The notes under the pieces were generated by a model that had not been told where the DNA came from, did no database searches, and worked only from the letters and a program-made list of their open reading frames with translations. Of a DNA stretch of 64,000 nt, positions 32,071-40,435 are shown one piece after another. A program made the position numbers and the translations under genes. Each line of letters begins with the position of its first letter. Positions within the stretch are counted from its first letter, which is position 1. This DNA is from Vampirovibrionales bacterium. GTDB taxonomy: Bacteria; Cyanobacteriota; Vampirovibrionia; Vampirovibrionales; Vampirovibrionaceae. The DNA lies in NCBI GenBank assembly GCA_016712355.1, contig JADJRF010000005.1, positions 434,001-498,000 of the forward strand, given 5' to 3'.

Positions 32071-33441
32071 TCAGATCGCCACGCCCGCCATCAGGCGCTT
32101 GAGTTCGCCAATGGTCTGGTCAATGGCCACCAGCTCATCGGTCGACTGCCGCAAAAAGCCATTGATGGCGTCCATATGGTCCAGCGCCAGATCGATCTTG
32201 GTATTGTGGCCGCGCTCGTAGGCGCCGACGTCGATCAAGTCTTTGGCGTCCATATAAATCGACAGCAGCGTCTGCATTTTACGCGCAGCTTCCTTGTGCT
32301 CGGGATCTGAAATCTCGCTGGCCAGACGGCTGACGCTGTTAAGAATATCGATAGCAGGAAAGTGTTTCATCCCAGCGATTTTACGCGACAGCATGATGTG
32401 GCCGTCGATAATGCCGCGCACCGTGTCGCACACCGGGTCGTTAATATCATCGCCTTCCACCAGAACCGTGTAAAGCGCCGTGATCGAGCCGTGCTCAGTC
32501 GTCCCGGATCGCTCCAGCACCTTTTGCAGCCACGAGAAAATCGATGGCGGATAGCCTTTCATCGTGGGCGGCTCGCCGATGGCCAGCCCCACTTCACGCC
32601 CTGACATGGCGGCGCGGGTAACGGTATCGGCCATCATGAACACCTTGTTGCCCTGATCCCGAAAATACTCGGCGATGGCGGTGGCCGTTTGCAGACATTT
32701 CATCCGCATCAGGGGCGGCTGATCGCCGGTGGCGCACACCAGCACCGAGCGCTTGAGGCCTTCTTCGCCCAGGCTGTTTTCGATAAATTCCTTCACCTCA
32801 CGGCCCCGCTCGCCAATCAGCGCCACCACGTTAACGTCGGATTCCGAGTTACGGGCAATCATGCCCATCAGCGTGGACTTGCCGACCCCGGACCCGGCGA
32901 ACAGACCCATGCGCTGGCCTGCCCCCATGGTCAGCAACGAATCGATCGCCCGCACCCCGGTCGAAAATTTATGCTTGATGACCGGACGATCCATCGGGTT
33001 AGGCGGTTCCGCATCGACAGTAATGATATTGGCCAGCGAAGCATCCAGCGGACGCCCGTCAAGCGGTTCGCACAGCGGCGAGACCAGCCGCCCCAGCAAA
33101 AAATTACCCACCGGCACATGAATCGGCCGCCCGGTAGTGGTCACCCAACTGCCTTGTGAGATGCCTTTACCGTCGTAGAGCAGCAACATCTGCGCCACAT
33201 CGCCCTTAAAGGCGACAACTTCGGCGGCTTTTGGTTCGCCGTCGATGGTTTCGATAAAGCACAAGTCGCCAATCTTAAGCTTGGGCAGGCTGGCCTCGAC
33301 CGTCAGGCCCATCAGCTTGGTGACGCGTCCTTTATAGCGATATAAATCGGCCCCATACAGGATTTCGCGAATGCGGCTCTTGGTTTGCTGAATGGCCGCC
33401 AGCGGCAGAATGGGCTCATTGGGGGCAGGCGTCAGGCTCAT
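32071..33441 (-). CDS. fliI: FliI/SctN-family export ATPase
   Basis: 456-residue hexameric ATPase of flagellar or injectisome type III export. Walker A G-S-G-V-G-K-S-T is at 183-190. It also has L-I-G-E-R-G-R-E-V-K-E-F, D-S-L-T-type signature D-T-V-T-R, and the family motif G-E-P-P-T-M-K-G-Y-P-P-S. Compared with FliI it cannot be separated by eye from SctN. No other flagellar or secretion gene is in the window. An AGGAGGG Shine-Dalgarno and TACAAT (33461-33466, minus strand) precede the ATG. Confidence 0.92.
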   Translation of the reverse strand: MSLTPAPNEPILPLAAIQQTKSRIREILYGADLYRYKGRVTKLMGLTVEASLPKLKIGDLCFIETIDGEPKAAEVVAFKGDVAQMLLLYDGKGISQGSWVTTTGRPIHVPVGNFLLGRLVSPLCEPLDGRPLDASLANIITVDAEPPNPMDRPVIKHKFSTGVRAIDSLLTMGAGQRMGLFAGSGVGKSTLMGMIARNSESDVNVVALIGERGREVKEFIENSLGEEGLKRSVLVCATGDQPPLMRMKCLQTATAIAEYFRDQGNKVFMMADTVTRAAMSGREVGLAIGEPPTMKGYPPSIFSWLQKVLERSGTTEHGSITALYTVLVEGDDINDPVCDTVRGIIDGHIMLSRKIAGMKHFPAIDILNSVSRLASEISDPEHKEAARKMQTLLSIYMDAKDLIDVGAYERGHNTKIDLALDHMDAINGFLRQSTDELVAIDQTIGELKRLMAGVAI

Positions 33442-33937
33442 GAGATCCCTCCTGTTGTTTATTGTAGCGGCTTTTCAATCTCTCGCCTGCTGCATCTGCG
33501 CGAGATGCTCCCCATTGCGCGGAGAGACGACTAGCCGTTGGGCGTAGTCAGGAGGCGTAATGTTACAAATGTGACGTTTTGCTATTGTACAGAGACGATC
33601 ACAGAAGCGCAGACAAGCGCGCGGGCAGGAGGCCGCGATATTGATTCGCCACCGGCGTCCTTCGACGCAATGCAGACAAATCCGGCGCGATACGCTACAA
33701 TGAGGCTAGGGTAAAGACCCGGTAGTTCCCTGACGCCAGCGCCATTTCAGGCGACTCGTCAAGGCGTTTGTCCGCATTTAAATCCAGTTTTTACATCACA
33801 ATATCGGGAAAAGAGATTCCCCACGCCACCTGTTGCCCGTCCTGCGCGGCAACCGGCCCAGCGTCGGGGCAGAAGACGACGGAACCGCCTACGTAAGAGA
33901 AGACGGGATCTGCCGGGCAATCGCGAGGTGATTGGCC
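33442..33937. other. 496-bp gene-free region between fliI and the gene at 33938
   Basis: No convincing gene. It holds the fliI promoter box TACAAT (33461-33466, minus). It also holds a plus-strand promoter candidate, CAGACA (33673-33678) with a 17-bp spacer to TACAAT (33696-33701), which would give the gene at 33938 a leader of about 230 nt. The leader begins with G-G-G-T-A-A-A-G-A-C-C-C (a short hairpin). I could not match it to a known riboswitch. Minus-strand frames here look like chance. Confidence 0.5.
33673..33701 (+). promoter_or_regulatory. Promoter candidate CAGACA-N17-TACAAT
   Basis: The spacing is canonical with a strong -10. The predicted transcript start, near 33708, leaves a leader of about 230 nt before ATG 33938. 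Confidence 0.45.
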
Positions 33938-34279
33938 ATGCGACCTGTGTTTGGCTCCAATGGCTTGGGCGAGATTCGCTTCGGCCATAGCGCAGCTGCG
34001 CCTTATACCCAGGACTTGGGCGGCATCCGGCTGGATGCGAACCCGCCGCCATGGGCGGGGGCAGTCGCGCCTGTGGTCATGGCTCATAATCCGTTTGCGC
34101 CGCTTGAATCTGATCAATTCGTTCACACCATGCCACCGGCCGACACTCAGCCGGTGGATAATCGCGGCGGATTTCTCGGGCGGCTTTATCGCATGGCGGC
34201 CTCGCCTATCGAGCGCGCCTGGGAATTCATGATGGACCTGTTCTCACCCACCCGCTCGCACGAGCATCTCAATATGTAA
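33938..34279 (+). CDS. Small unknown protein with N-terminal P-V-F-G-S-N motif
   Basis: 113 residues from ATG 33938, with a strong GAGGTG Shine-Dalgarno ending eight bases upstream. The sequence starts M-R-P-V-F-G-S-N and is rich in Pro, Ala and Gly. A C-terminal amphipathic segment (F-L-G-R-L-Y-R-M-A-A) ends near D-L-F-S-P-T-R. There is no signal peptide or membrane helix. I recognise no family. A strong terminator follows, so it is a monocistronic unit with a long leader. Confidence 0.65.
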   Translation: MRPVFGSNGLGEIRFGHSAAAPYTQDLGGIRLDANPPPWAGAVAPVVMAHNPFAPLESDQFVHTMPPADTQPVDNRGGFLGRLYRMAASPIERAWEFMMDLFSPTRSHEHLNM

Positions 34280-34358
34280 GGTAAGGCGAAAGGCCCCGTC
34301 AGCCGCTTTTAACCCATCAACCTCACTCACAAACTGAAACTCTGCCGACTATCACACG

Positions 34359-34392
34359 CGCCCAGCGGGAAGACATCCCGTTGGGCGTTTTT
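34359..34392 (+). terminator. Rho-independent terminator
   Basis: A 12-bp stem (CGCCCAGCGGGA with TCCCGTTGGGCG, one G-U), a 5-nt loop, and TTTTT at 34388-34392. It closes the unit of the gene at 33938. Confidence 0.88.
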
Positions 34393-34393
34393 A

Positions 34394-34422
34394 TGGCGCG
34401 ACCGGCGGCTTGTTGGTACAAT
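34394..34422 (+). promoter_or_regulatory. Promoter candidate TGGCGC-N17-TACAAT for bolA-ispG
   Basis: TGGCGC 34394-34399, 17-bp spacer, TACAAT 34417-34422, directly after the upstream terminator. The leader is about 100 nt. Confidence 0.5.
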
Positions 34423-34528
34423 AGCTCGCAAATTAACGCATAGTAGACACGCTGACCCCTAAATCGGCCCCCTCCGGGCCCATTCGGTTGCCGCCCCGTC
34501 ACAATCCCTAACGCGAGAGCCGTTTCTG

Positions 34529-34825
34529 ATGGATCTGACCGCCCTGCAACGCAAGCTCATCGACGCCCTGGACGCGTCGCGGGTTGAGATTATCGACCAC
34601 ACCCCCGAACACGCCGGACACCCCGCCTCGGCCGGTCGCGCCCATCTGGGCGTGACGATCGTTTCGTCGCGTTTTGAGGGCGTCGGCGCGCTGGATCGCC
34701 ACCGGTTGACGCATCGCGCGCTGGCCGACGAAATGGCGCACGCCATTCATGCCCTGTCGCTCACCACCTACTCGCCGACCGAGTGGGACGCCGCAGGCGC
34801 AGGCGGTTCAGGAGTTTCGTCATGA
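34529..34825 (+). CDS. bolA: BolA family protein
   Basis: 98 residues. The BolA core is visible: V-E-I-I-D-H-T followed by H-A-G-H, H-L-G-V-T-I-V-S-S-R-F-E-G, R-H-R-L-T-H-R-A-L and H-A-L-S-L-T-T-Y-S-P. BolA/IbaG proteins work with monothiol glutaredoxins in Fe-S trafficking. Its stop overlaps the ispG start (ATGA). IspG is a 4Fe-4S enzyme, so coupling suggests a role in supplying it; this is inference. Confidence 0.9.
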   Translation: MDLTALQRKLIDALDASRVEIIDHTPEHAGHPASAGRAHLGVTIVSSRFEGVGALDRHRLTHRALADEMAHAIHALSLTTYSPTEWDAAGAGGSGVSS

Positions 34826-36012
34826 GCTCCCCGACGCCGGTGCGCGCGCGCCGCGTTTCGCGCAAAATTTACGTCGGCCCTCTGGCCATTGGCGGCGACG
34901 CGCCGATTTCAGTCCAGTCGATGCTGGTCAATGACACCCGTGACGTGGCCGAAAGCATCTCGCAGATTCGCCGGCTGGCGGATGCGGGTTGCGATGTCAT
35001 TCGCCTGGCGGTTCCCGACCGCGAGGCCGCCGACGCCCTCACGCGCATTGTCCCCGCCTCGCCGATCCCGGTGATCGCCGATATTCACTTCGATTACCGT
35101 CTGGCCTTGCTGGCCGCCGATCATGGGGTTCATGGGCTGCGTATCAATCCGGGCAACATCGGCGGGCGCGATTTCATCCGCCAGGTCGTCTGCAAGGCGC
35201 GCGAACGGGGGTTGCCCATTCGCATTGGCGTCAACAGCGGCTCGGTTGAAAAGCCCATCAAGGCCAAGTATCCCGACGACGTGACCACCCAACTGGTGGA
35301 AAGCGCCCTCTATAACGTCCGCTTGCTGGAAGACGAGGATTTTGACGCCATCAAGATCTCCGTCAAATCCAGCGATCCGATGCAGACCGTAGAAGCGTAT
35401 CGCCGACTGGCGCATCAAACGCCTTACGCGCTGCATCTGGGCGTCACCGAAGCAGGGACGCCGGCGCGCGGACTGGTTAAAAGCGCTCTGGCGCTGGGTA
35501 TGCTGCTGGCGGATGGTATTGGCGACACGCTGCGCATCTCATTAACAGCCGATTCCATCGAAGAAGTCTTCGCCGGTCACGAGCTGCTGCGCGGTCTGGG
35601 CCTGCGTCAGGAAGGCTCTAATCTGGTCAGCTGCCCGTCGTGCGGCCGCTGCGAGATTGATTTACACGGCCTCACGCGCCGCGTAGAAGGTATGATCGCC
35701 CGTTACGACCGCCAATACGGCGAGCGCGCGCTGACTGTCGCTGTTATGGGATGTTTCGTCAACGGCCCCGGCGAATGCGGCCATGCGGATATCGGTATTG
35801 CGGGCGGGCGCGGCAATTACTTCGTCTTTAAAGGTGAGACCAAGGTTGCGCGGCTGGAAACCGAGGATCAGGCGCTGGCGTTCTTTGAGCGCGAGCTGTT
35901 AAAGGCCTATCAGGGCGACGCCTCGCTGGCCGACGCCTTGAGCCCTGAGGAAGTCGCCGCCCTCGCCGAGTCCGAATCCAGCGCCCGCCAACCCGCCGGC
36001 GCGCTGCGGTAA
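34822..36012 (+). CDS. ispG: 4-hydroxy-3-methylbut-2-enyl diphosphate synthase
   Basis: GcpE/IspG of the MEP isoprenoid pathway, converting MEcPP to HMBPP with a 4Fe-4S cluster. About 396 residues from ATG 34822, with GGAG seven bases upstream. It has V-G-P-L-A-I-G-G, V-Q-S-M, A-D-I-H-F-D-Y, G-V-N-S-G-S-V, and the cluster ligands S-C-P-S-C-G-R-C and G-P-G-E-C. A C-terminal Glu/Ala-rich tail of about 25 residues is extra. Confidence 0.96.
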   Translation: MSSPTPVRARRVSRKIYVGPLAIGGDAPISVQSMLVNDTRDVAESISQIRRLADAGCDVIRLAVPDREAADALTRIVPASPIPVIADIHFDYRLALLAADHGVHGLRINPGNIGGRDFIRQVVCKARERGLPIRIGVNSGSVEKPIKAKYPDDVTTQLVESALYNVRLLEDEDFDAIKISVKSSDPMQTVEAYRRLAHQTPYALHLGVTEAGTPARGLVKSALALGMLLADGIGDTLRISLTADSIEEVFAGHELLRGLGLRQEGSNLVSCPSCGRCEIDLHGLTRRVEGMIARYDRQYGERALTVAVMGCFVNGPGECGHADIGIAGGRGNYFVFKGETKVARLETEDQALAFFERELLKAYQGDASLADALSPEEVAALAESESSARQPAGALR

Positions 36013-36244
36013 CGATTTGTTTCAAAATTAAGATCCTAGCGTTTAAAAAACAACGTCAGTGTTTTCATGCTGATAGCGCGCCTGAGGCGCTCAAGGGGCC
36101 GTCGGGGGTTCACGGGCGCGCGGGAGGCCGCCGGGTACGCGTCTCATTCGAATCGGGCCGCAAGCCCTGAAAATGCGAGGCCTGTCACGCAGAGACCTCA
36201 CAAACCATCGCCACCACAAGAGCCGTTTCAAAAATCGGGGGATT

Positions 36245-36844
36245 ATGGGAATGGGAACCGAAAGGATCATCACGCCGCAAGGCGGCGCTATTAAGTCTTA
36301 CGTCTTCTTGTCAGGACGCAACGGCGCGCTGCAAGAAGAAGGCGGCCCGCCATCGGACGTCCGCGCCATCCAGATCACGGCGCCTGTTCACCTGTCCTCT
36401 GAAGCAAAAACAGAGCGTCTGGCGCTACAGGCCGCCATTCAATCGCAAGCCCGCGAAGAAATACTCCAGAAGCTAAAAGAGGCGCACCCCAATGGGCCTG
36501 AAATCACATTAGAGTCGATCAAACCTCCGATTGGTCCAAGCGACGCAATCGCGTTTCCGGCAATCTATACAGTCGAAATCAAAAACCCTGGCGGGTCCTC
36601 CACGCCCATTCGTCTGTGTGATCAATGGCAGGAAGAAAGCCGCAACGCCTCGCCCGCGACGAGATGGGATCCCAATACCAACGCCCATCAGAAGGATTTA
36701 GCCTCGGTGCAGTATCGTCACGCTGACACCGAGTCCTCGCTAACGCTTCGCGCGCCCGAGCTGGGTCAGCTCGACATCACCCGCGATGCAGCGTACTGCG
36801 CCTCAAAACCGACGTCCTCCCCAACCGCAGGAGATCGCCGCTAA
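36245..36844 (+). CDS. Unknown protein, first of a coupled pair
   Basis: About 199 residues from ATG 36245 (ATG 36251 also possible); GGGGGATT just upstream could serve as Shine-Dalgarno. It begins M-G-M-G-T-E-R-I-I-T-P and has a helical, Lys/Gln-rich centre (E-E-I-L-Q-K-L-K-E-A). Later segments resemble a beta domain (A-I-Y-T-V-E-I-K-N-P-G-G). There is no signal peptide, and I recognise no family. Amino-acid and codon use is less GC-biased than in neighbours. The stop overlaps the next start (TAATG). Confidence 0.6.
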   Translation: MGMGTERIITPQGGAIKSYVFLSGRNGALQEEGGPPSDVRAIQITAPVHLSSEAKTERLALQAAIQSQAREEILQKLKEAHPNGPEITLESIKPPIGPSDAIAFPAIYTVEIKNPGGSSTPIRLCDQWQEESRNASPATRWDPNTNAHQKDLASVQYRHADTESSLTLRAPELGQLDITRDAAYCASKPTSSPTAGDRR

Positions 36845-37200
36845 TGGAAACAGCCCGGCAATGCCACATACTCATTCCCAACACGACCGCCCCCGACACC
36901 GGTCGAGCCGATCCGCGACAGAGCATCGCGCACCTGGAAGCTGGGCAGTGCGTTTTTATCCAAAAGCCGGCTCAGCGCGCGCGTTCCAGTTTTGCCTTAG
37001 GTGAGGTTAGCGCTGAGAAAAGCCCTTTCAACAAGGCAGAAATCCGCTATTGCGGCGATTATTGGAGCATTCGCAGCGCGAGCAGCGGCGGCCATCACCT
37101 GCAACCCAATGATGGCCCCGGATTCATCGTGTTACCGTCTGAGGCCACCGTGACCGACACGTGCCAACGGCCGGTCAAATCAATCAAGCCGACATGGTAA
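36844..37200 (+). CDS. Unknown protein, second of a coupled pair
   Basis: 118 residues starting in the TAATG overlap, so translation is probably coupled to the preceding unknown gene. Short strands predominate: Q-C-V-F-I-Q-K, Y-C-G-D-Y-W-S-I-R-S-A, G-F-I-V-L-P-S. The region I-R-Y-C-G-D-Y-W-S-I-R may be a small beta-sandwich such as an FHA-like fold, but the evidence is thin. The 3' end overlaps the convergent rnhB gene by about 20 bp. Confidence 0.58.
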   Translation: METARQCHILIPNTTAPDTGRADPRQSIAHLEAGQCVFIQKPAQRARSSFALGEVSAEKSPFNKAEIRYCGDYWSIRSASSGGHHLQPNDGPGFIVLPSEATVTDTCQRPVKSIKPTW

Positions 37201-37923
37201 AACGGCCATGGCGCGCCGGACAGGTTCGTACGTCGGGCGGTGCAGGGGCGTCGGGCCGTATCGCAGTAATGCCGCCTTGTGCGCCGGGGTCGGATAGCCC
37301 ATATTGCGCTCCCAGCCATAAACCGGGTAGTCGCAAGCCGCCTGAATCGCCCATGCGTCGCGCGCCTGCTTGGCGATGACCGAGGCGGCCGCAATGGCAA
37401 ACGAGCGCCCGTCGCCCTGAATCACCGGTTGCTGGCGCTCTTTCGGCCAGTCGGGCAAACGCATGCGCCCGTCTATCAACACCCACACCTCCTCCGCCAG
37501 TGGAGAAGGCGTAATCGCCGCCATGGCCGCCGCCAGCGCGCGCGCGCCCGCCAGCAGGGAGGCTTGCGCAATGTTCAGGCGCGCAATCTCTTCGACGCTG
37601 GCTTCGCCCACCCCCCAAATAGTCTGCGCGCGCAGAATACCGCTCAGACGCTCGCGGCAGTCCGGCGCAAGTTTTTTGGAGTCATCCAACGCCGCCAGTT
37701 CCGACGCGCTCGCCCAGCGCTTGTCCCCGGCAGTCGCCATGGCGCGCGGGACCAGCACCGCAGCCGCCACCACAGGGCCCATGCAACTGCCGCGCCCCAC
37801 TTCGTCGATCCCGGCCAGCCACGCGATTGCCGGTCGTTCGGCCAGCACATCCGCGTCAAACGCCAGCAGGTCCGGCAGTTTTGAGGGTTTGCCCGACTTT
37901 GAAAGCGTCGCCATCCGCGTCAA
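37180..37923 (-). CDS. rnhB: Ribonuclease HII
   Basis: Cleaves RNA in RNA-DNA hybrids and removes single ribonucleotides. 247 residues. Catalytic blocks are G-I-D-E-V-G-R-G (Asp-Glu), L-D-D-S-K-K-L, and D-G-R-S-F-A-I-A-A-A-S-V-I-A-K. The G-Y-P-T-P-A-H substrate motif and P-L-H-R follow. About 35 N-terminal residues extend beyond the minimal domain; ATG 37914 is an alternative start. Confidence 0.94.
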   Translation of the reverse strand: MTRMATLSKSGKPSKLPDLLAFDADVLAERPAIAWLAGIDEVGRGSCMGPVVAAAVLVPRAMATAGDKRWASASELAALDDSKKLAPDCRERLSGILRAQTIWGVGEASVEEIARLNIAQASLLAGARALAAAMAAITPSPLAEEVWVLIDGRMRLPDWPKERQQPVIQGDGRSFAIAAASVIAKQARDAWAIQAACDYPVYGWERNMGYPTPAHKAALLRYGPTPLHRPTYEPVRRAMAVLPCRLD

Positions 37924-37950
37924 GCGCCGCTAAGGCCGCGCCCGCAAGCG

Positions 37951-39660
37951 TTATCCGTTGGCGCTAATCGCATCGGCGGTGATTTGACAGCTCTTGACCG
38001 GCTCGGCATACCAGCGGTAGTCGATATCGGCAAAGGGATTGTCTTTCTCTTCCTGCCGTTGCAGTTCGGCTTCGTCCACCTGCCCTTCGCTGAGCATGGA
38101 ACAGAGGCGGTTGAAGTTGGAGACATGCTCCTGAAAGCGCTCTTCGGCGTAGTCCTTGGCCTGGAACGTCGTGACCAGAAATGGCCAGTCGCTGCTTTCC
38201 AGCAACAGCAGCTCACGGAAGGCCTGATTCAGCACGCGCGTTTCCAACGGGTTGGCGCCGTCGCGATAGCGATCCACCACGCCTTTATAGCGGGCTTCGG
38301 CATCGTGAATAATCGGCCACATCCAGTCTGTATTGGGGTTACGCCACACCCAGTAGTGTCCGCCTTGTCCCCAGGTGCTTTCAGGCAGCACGATGGCCTG
38401 TTTCGGCGGATTCGTCTCGATGTAGTCGCCCGCCGACTGAACGGCGACGCCCTCGACTTTGTTCATACGCCGGATGACGGCTTTCAGCCAGGCCACGCCT
38501 TCAAACCACCAGTGACCAAACAACTCGGTATCAAACGACACCATCAGCAGGCCTTGCTCTTGGGTGGCCTCGTAATTGTCTTTGAGCAGGTGATAGCACA
38601 GATTGACGAAGTGCTCGGCCTGAGATTCCACCTGACGGAAGGCCAGCACCGGATCATAGAGCATCTTGTTGCCCAGATCGCAGTCTTTGCCGGTCAGACG
38701 CCAATAGTGCAGGCCGGAGATGTCATCTTTCTTGTGAAACTCGCGGTAGAGGCCGTCGCCGGGATAGCCGTGCGCCGCCGACCACACCTGAAAACTCGCG
38801 CGATCGTTACGCCCCATCACCGCCACCGGATAATCCTTCATCCAGTAGGCGTCATAGGTACTCAGCCCGGTCGGCTTGATATGCGAGACGGGAATATACT
38901 CAATGTTGCCGTAAATCCCGAAGACGCGCCGCTCGACCGAGGTTTTCGCGCCTTCAATGGCGTGATACTCGGTAAAGAAGTACTTGAGGTTGTTCTCGTA
39001 CAGGTAGGCGTCGGTGGAAGGGCGCACAACGGGCTCGCCTGTGACGGGATCCAGATAGCGTTGCGCAGGCATGTAGGCGCATTCCGGCAGCCAGCAGCCG
39101 CGCGGGGCGCGCCCGAACAGGCGCTTATAGGCTTCAGAGCCCACTTTAAACTGGGCATTGGCGCTGGCCTTTTCGCCCAGCAAAGGCGTAAAGCCGTGGG
39201 TTGCGCCGGAGGTAGTGATGTCAATGGCGCCCGCGTCCTGCAGCTTGCGGAACGCGCCGATGACGTCGCGGCCGTAGCGTTTTTCGAAGGCGTCCAGACT
39301 CTGTTGATACCAATCGACGTAGAAATTCGCGAGAAACGCCAGATGCTGCGAATGCGGCGTGTAATGGTTGGGATAGCGCGCGCAGTCTTCTTGCGCCGCC
39401 TTCAGCCGTACGGACAGATACTGGACAAAGCCTTCCTGCAGATGCGGATCCGCCAACTGCTCAGCGAGAATGGGCGTAATACCCACGGTGATATTGGCCT
39501 TCACGCCCTCTTCAAGCAGGTCTTGCAGCATATTGAGCAGGGGCAGATAGGTTTCCGCCATGCATTCGTAGAGGTTTTCTTCGCCGAAGGGCCACATACC
39601 TGCCTTGCGGTAGTAGGGCAGATGGCTGTGCAGCATCAGGACAAACGATCCGAAACCCAT
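37951..39660 (-). CDS. GH57 family 1,4-alpha-glucan branching-enzyme-like protein
   Basis: 569 residues. The GH57 barrel has the opening L-H-S-H-L-P, Glu193 in W-L-P-E-C-A-Y (nucleophile position) and Asp377 in S-F-D-T-E-L-F-G-H-W-W (acid/base). A C-terminal DUF1957-type region ends in a helical bundle with L-L-L-L-E-S-S-D-W-P-F. This combination is that of GH57 branching enzymes, common in cyanobacteria and thermophiles, which make glycogen branches. It is cytoplasmic. No other glycogen gene is in the window. Confidence 0.9.
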   Translation of the reverse strand: MGFGSFVLMLHSHLPYYRKAGMWPFGEENLYECMAETYLPLLNMLQDLLEEGVKANITVGITPILAEQLADPHLQEGFVQYLSVRLKAAQEDCARYPNHYTPHSQHLAFLANFYVDWYQQSLDAFEKRYGRDVIGAFRKLQDAGAIDITTSGATHGFTPLLGEKASANAQFKVGSEAYKRLFGRAPRGCWLPECAYMPAQRYLDPVTGEPVVRPSTDAYLYENNLKYFFTEYHAIEGAKTSVERRVFGIYGNIEYIPVSHIKPTGLSTYDAYWMKDYPVAVMGRNDRASFQVWSAAHGYPGDGLYREFHKKDDISGLHYWRLTGKDCDLGNKMLYDPVLAFRQVESQAEHFVNLCYHLLKDNYEATQEQGLLMVSFDTELFGHWWFEGVAWLKAVIRRMNKVEGVAVQSAGDYIETNPPKQAIVLPESTWGQGGHYWVWRNPNTDWMWPIIHDAEARYKGVVDRYRDGANPLETRVLNQAFRELLLLESSDWPFLVTTFQAKDYAEERFQEHVSNFNRLCSMLSEGQVDEAELQRQEEKDNPFADIDYRWYAEPVKSCQITADAISANG

Positions 39661-39834
39661 CCGTGACGTTCCTTTCTCCGGCTCAATGTAAGCGTTTCTA
39701 TGAGATTTCCCAAAAACACTGCCACAGCGTCCGTCCGCATGCGCGGGTGGGATTCAGCATCTAGGGGAGTGCAAGTTTGAGGTATTCTACATCAGCCCCC
39801 CCGGATTTGAAAGCCCTCCTCCCGGCTTATTTGC

Positions 39835-39875
39835 AAAAAAACGCTCTCAGGCCGTGCAGCAGAGCCGAAGGGCGT
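39835..39875 (-). terminator. Terminator for the minus-strand gene at 39955-40263
   Basis: Near-symmetrical hairpin (ACGCTCTCAGGC with GCCGAAGGGCGT, two-base mismatch) with seven A on the plus strand at 39835-39841, i.e. TTTTTTT on the minus strand. On the plus side TTTTAAAAA follows, so it may work in both directions. Confidence 0.75.
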
Positions 39876-39954
39876 TTTAAAAATCCTCTAGGCGCGGTAT
39901 TTTGAGGGAACAATGGAGAATAATTCTCAATAAAAACCTGCGCCGCGCAGGGGC

Positions 39955-40263
39955 TTATTCTGGAAGCGGCGTTGAGGCCATGGGTTCGACGGGCGCATCC
40001 GCCGCCGGTTCGGCCAGTTCGGGAGAATTCGCCCATTTGACGCGAAGGGCCAGCGTATCCAGTTGTTTGGAGTCGCTTAGAAATTCCGTCACCGTGGCCA
40101 GCAGAATCACCCAGCAGGCCGCGCGCGACCCATCGGGATGATAGGTCTCGATCTCAACGGACTCGGGCTCGACGCTCAGCAGGCGTCCGACGTAGCACTG
40201 GCCCAGCGGGCCCTGGCGCAACATCACAAAGCGATTCAACAGGGGCAGCAGCTTGCGGTACAT
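39955..40263 (-). CDS. Small unknown protein, Sm-like or beta-barrel candidate
   Basis: 102 residues from ATG 40263 (AGGA upstream); the frame to 40326 lacks support. It starts M-Y-R-K-L-L-P-L-L-N-R-F-V and then alternates strands (Y-V-G-R-L-L-S-V, V-E-I-E-T-Y, C-W-V-I-L-L-A-T-V-T-E-F-L) like a small SH3/Sm-type barrel; this is only a pattern impression. The C-terminal tail is Pro/Ala-rich. TACAAT (about 40311, minus strand) lies roughly 45 bases upstream. Confidence 0.6.
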   Translation of the reverse strand: MYRKLLPLLNRFVMLRQGPLGQCYVGRLLSVEPESVEIETYHPDGSRAACWVILLATVTEFLSDSKQLDTLALRVKWANSPELAEPAADAPVEPMASTPLPE

Positions 40264-40435
40264 GCGGGCGTTTCCTGCGGTTGCAATGGGGTGAGTCTGG
40301 CGTGCGTCTATTGTACCGCAAGCCATGCGCGTCTGAAGTGATGTCCTTGCGCAAGGCGCATTTTTTCAGTATCAGGGCGTTTATTCAAAAAAAGCGCGTG
40401 TCTTTTTAGCCCCCACCCTTCAGGAGCCATGGACC

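Noticed and set aside
33759..34126. Minus-strand frames opposite the gene at 33938
   Set aside because: No Shine-Dalgarno, no domain, and they cross the proposed leader and gene.
37984..39666. 560-aa open frame on the plus strand opposite the GH57 gene
   Set aside because: It mirrors the GH57 gene from end to end and has no Shine-Dalgarno or known domain. Long antisense frames are expected in GC-rich coding DNA.
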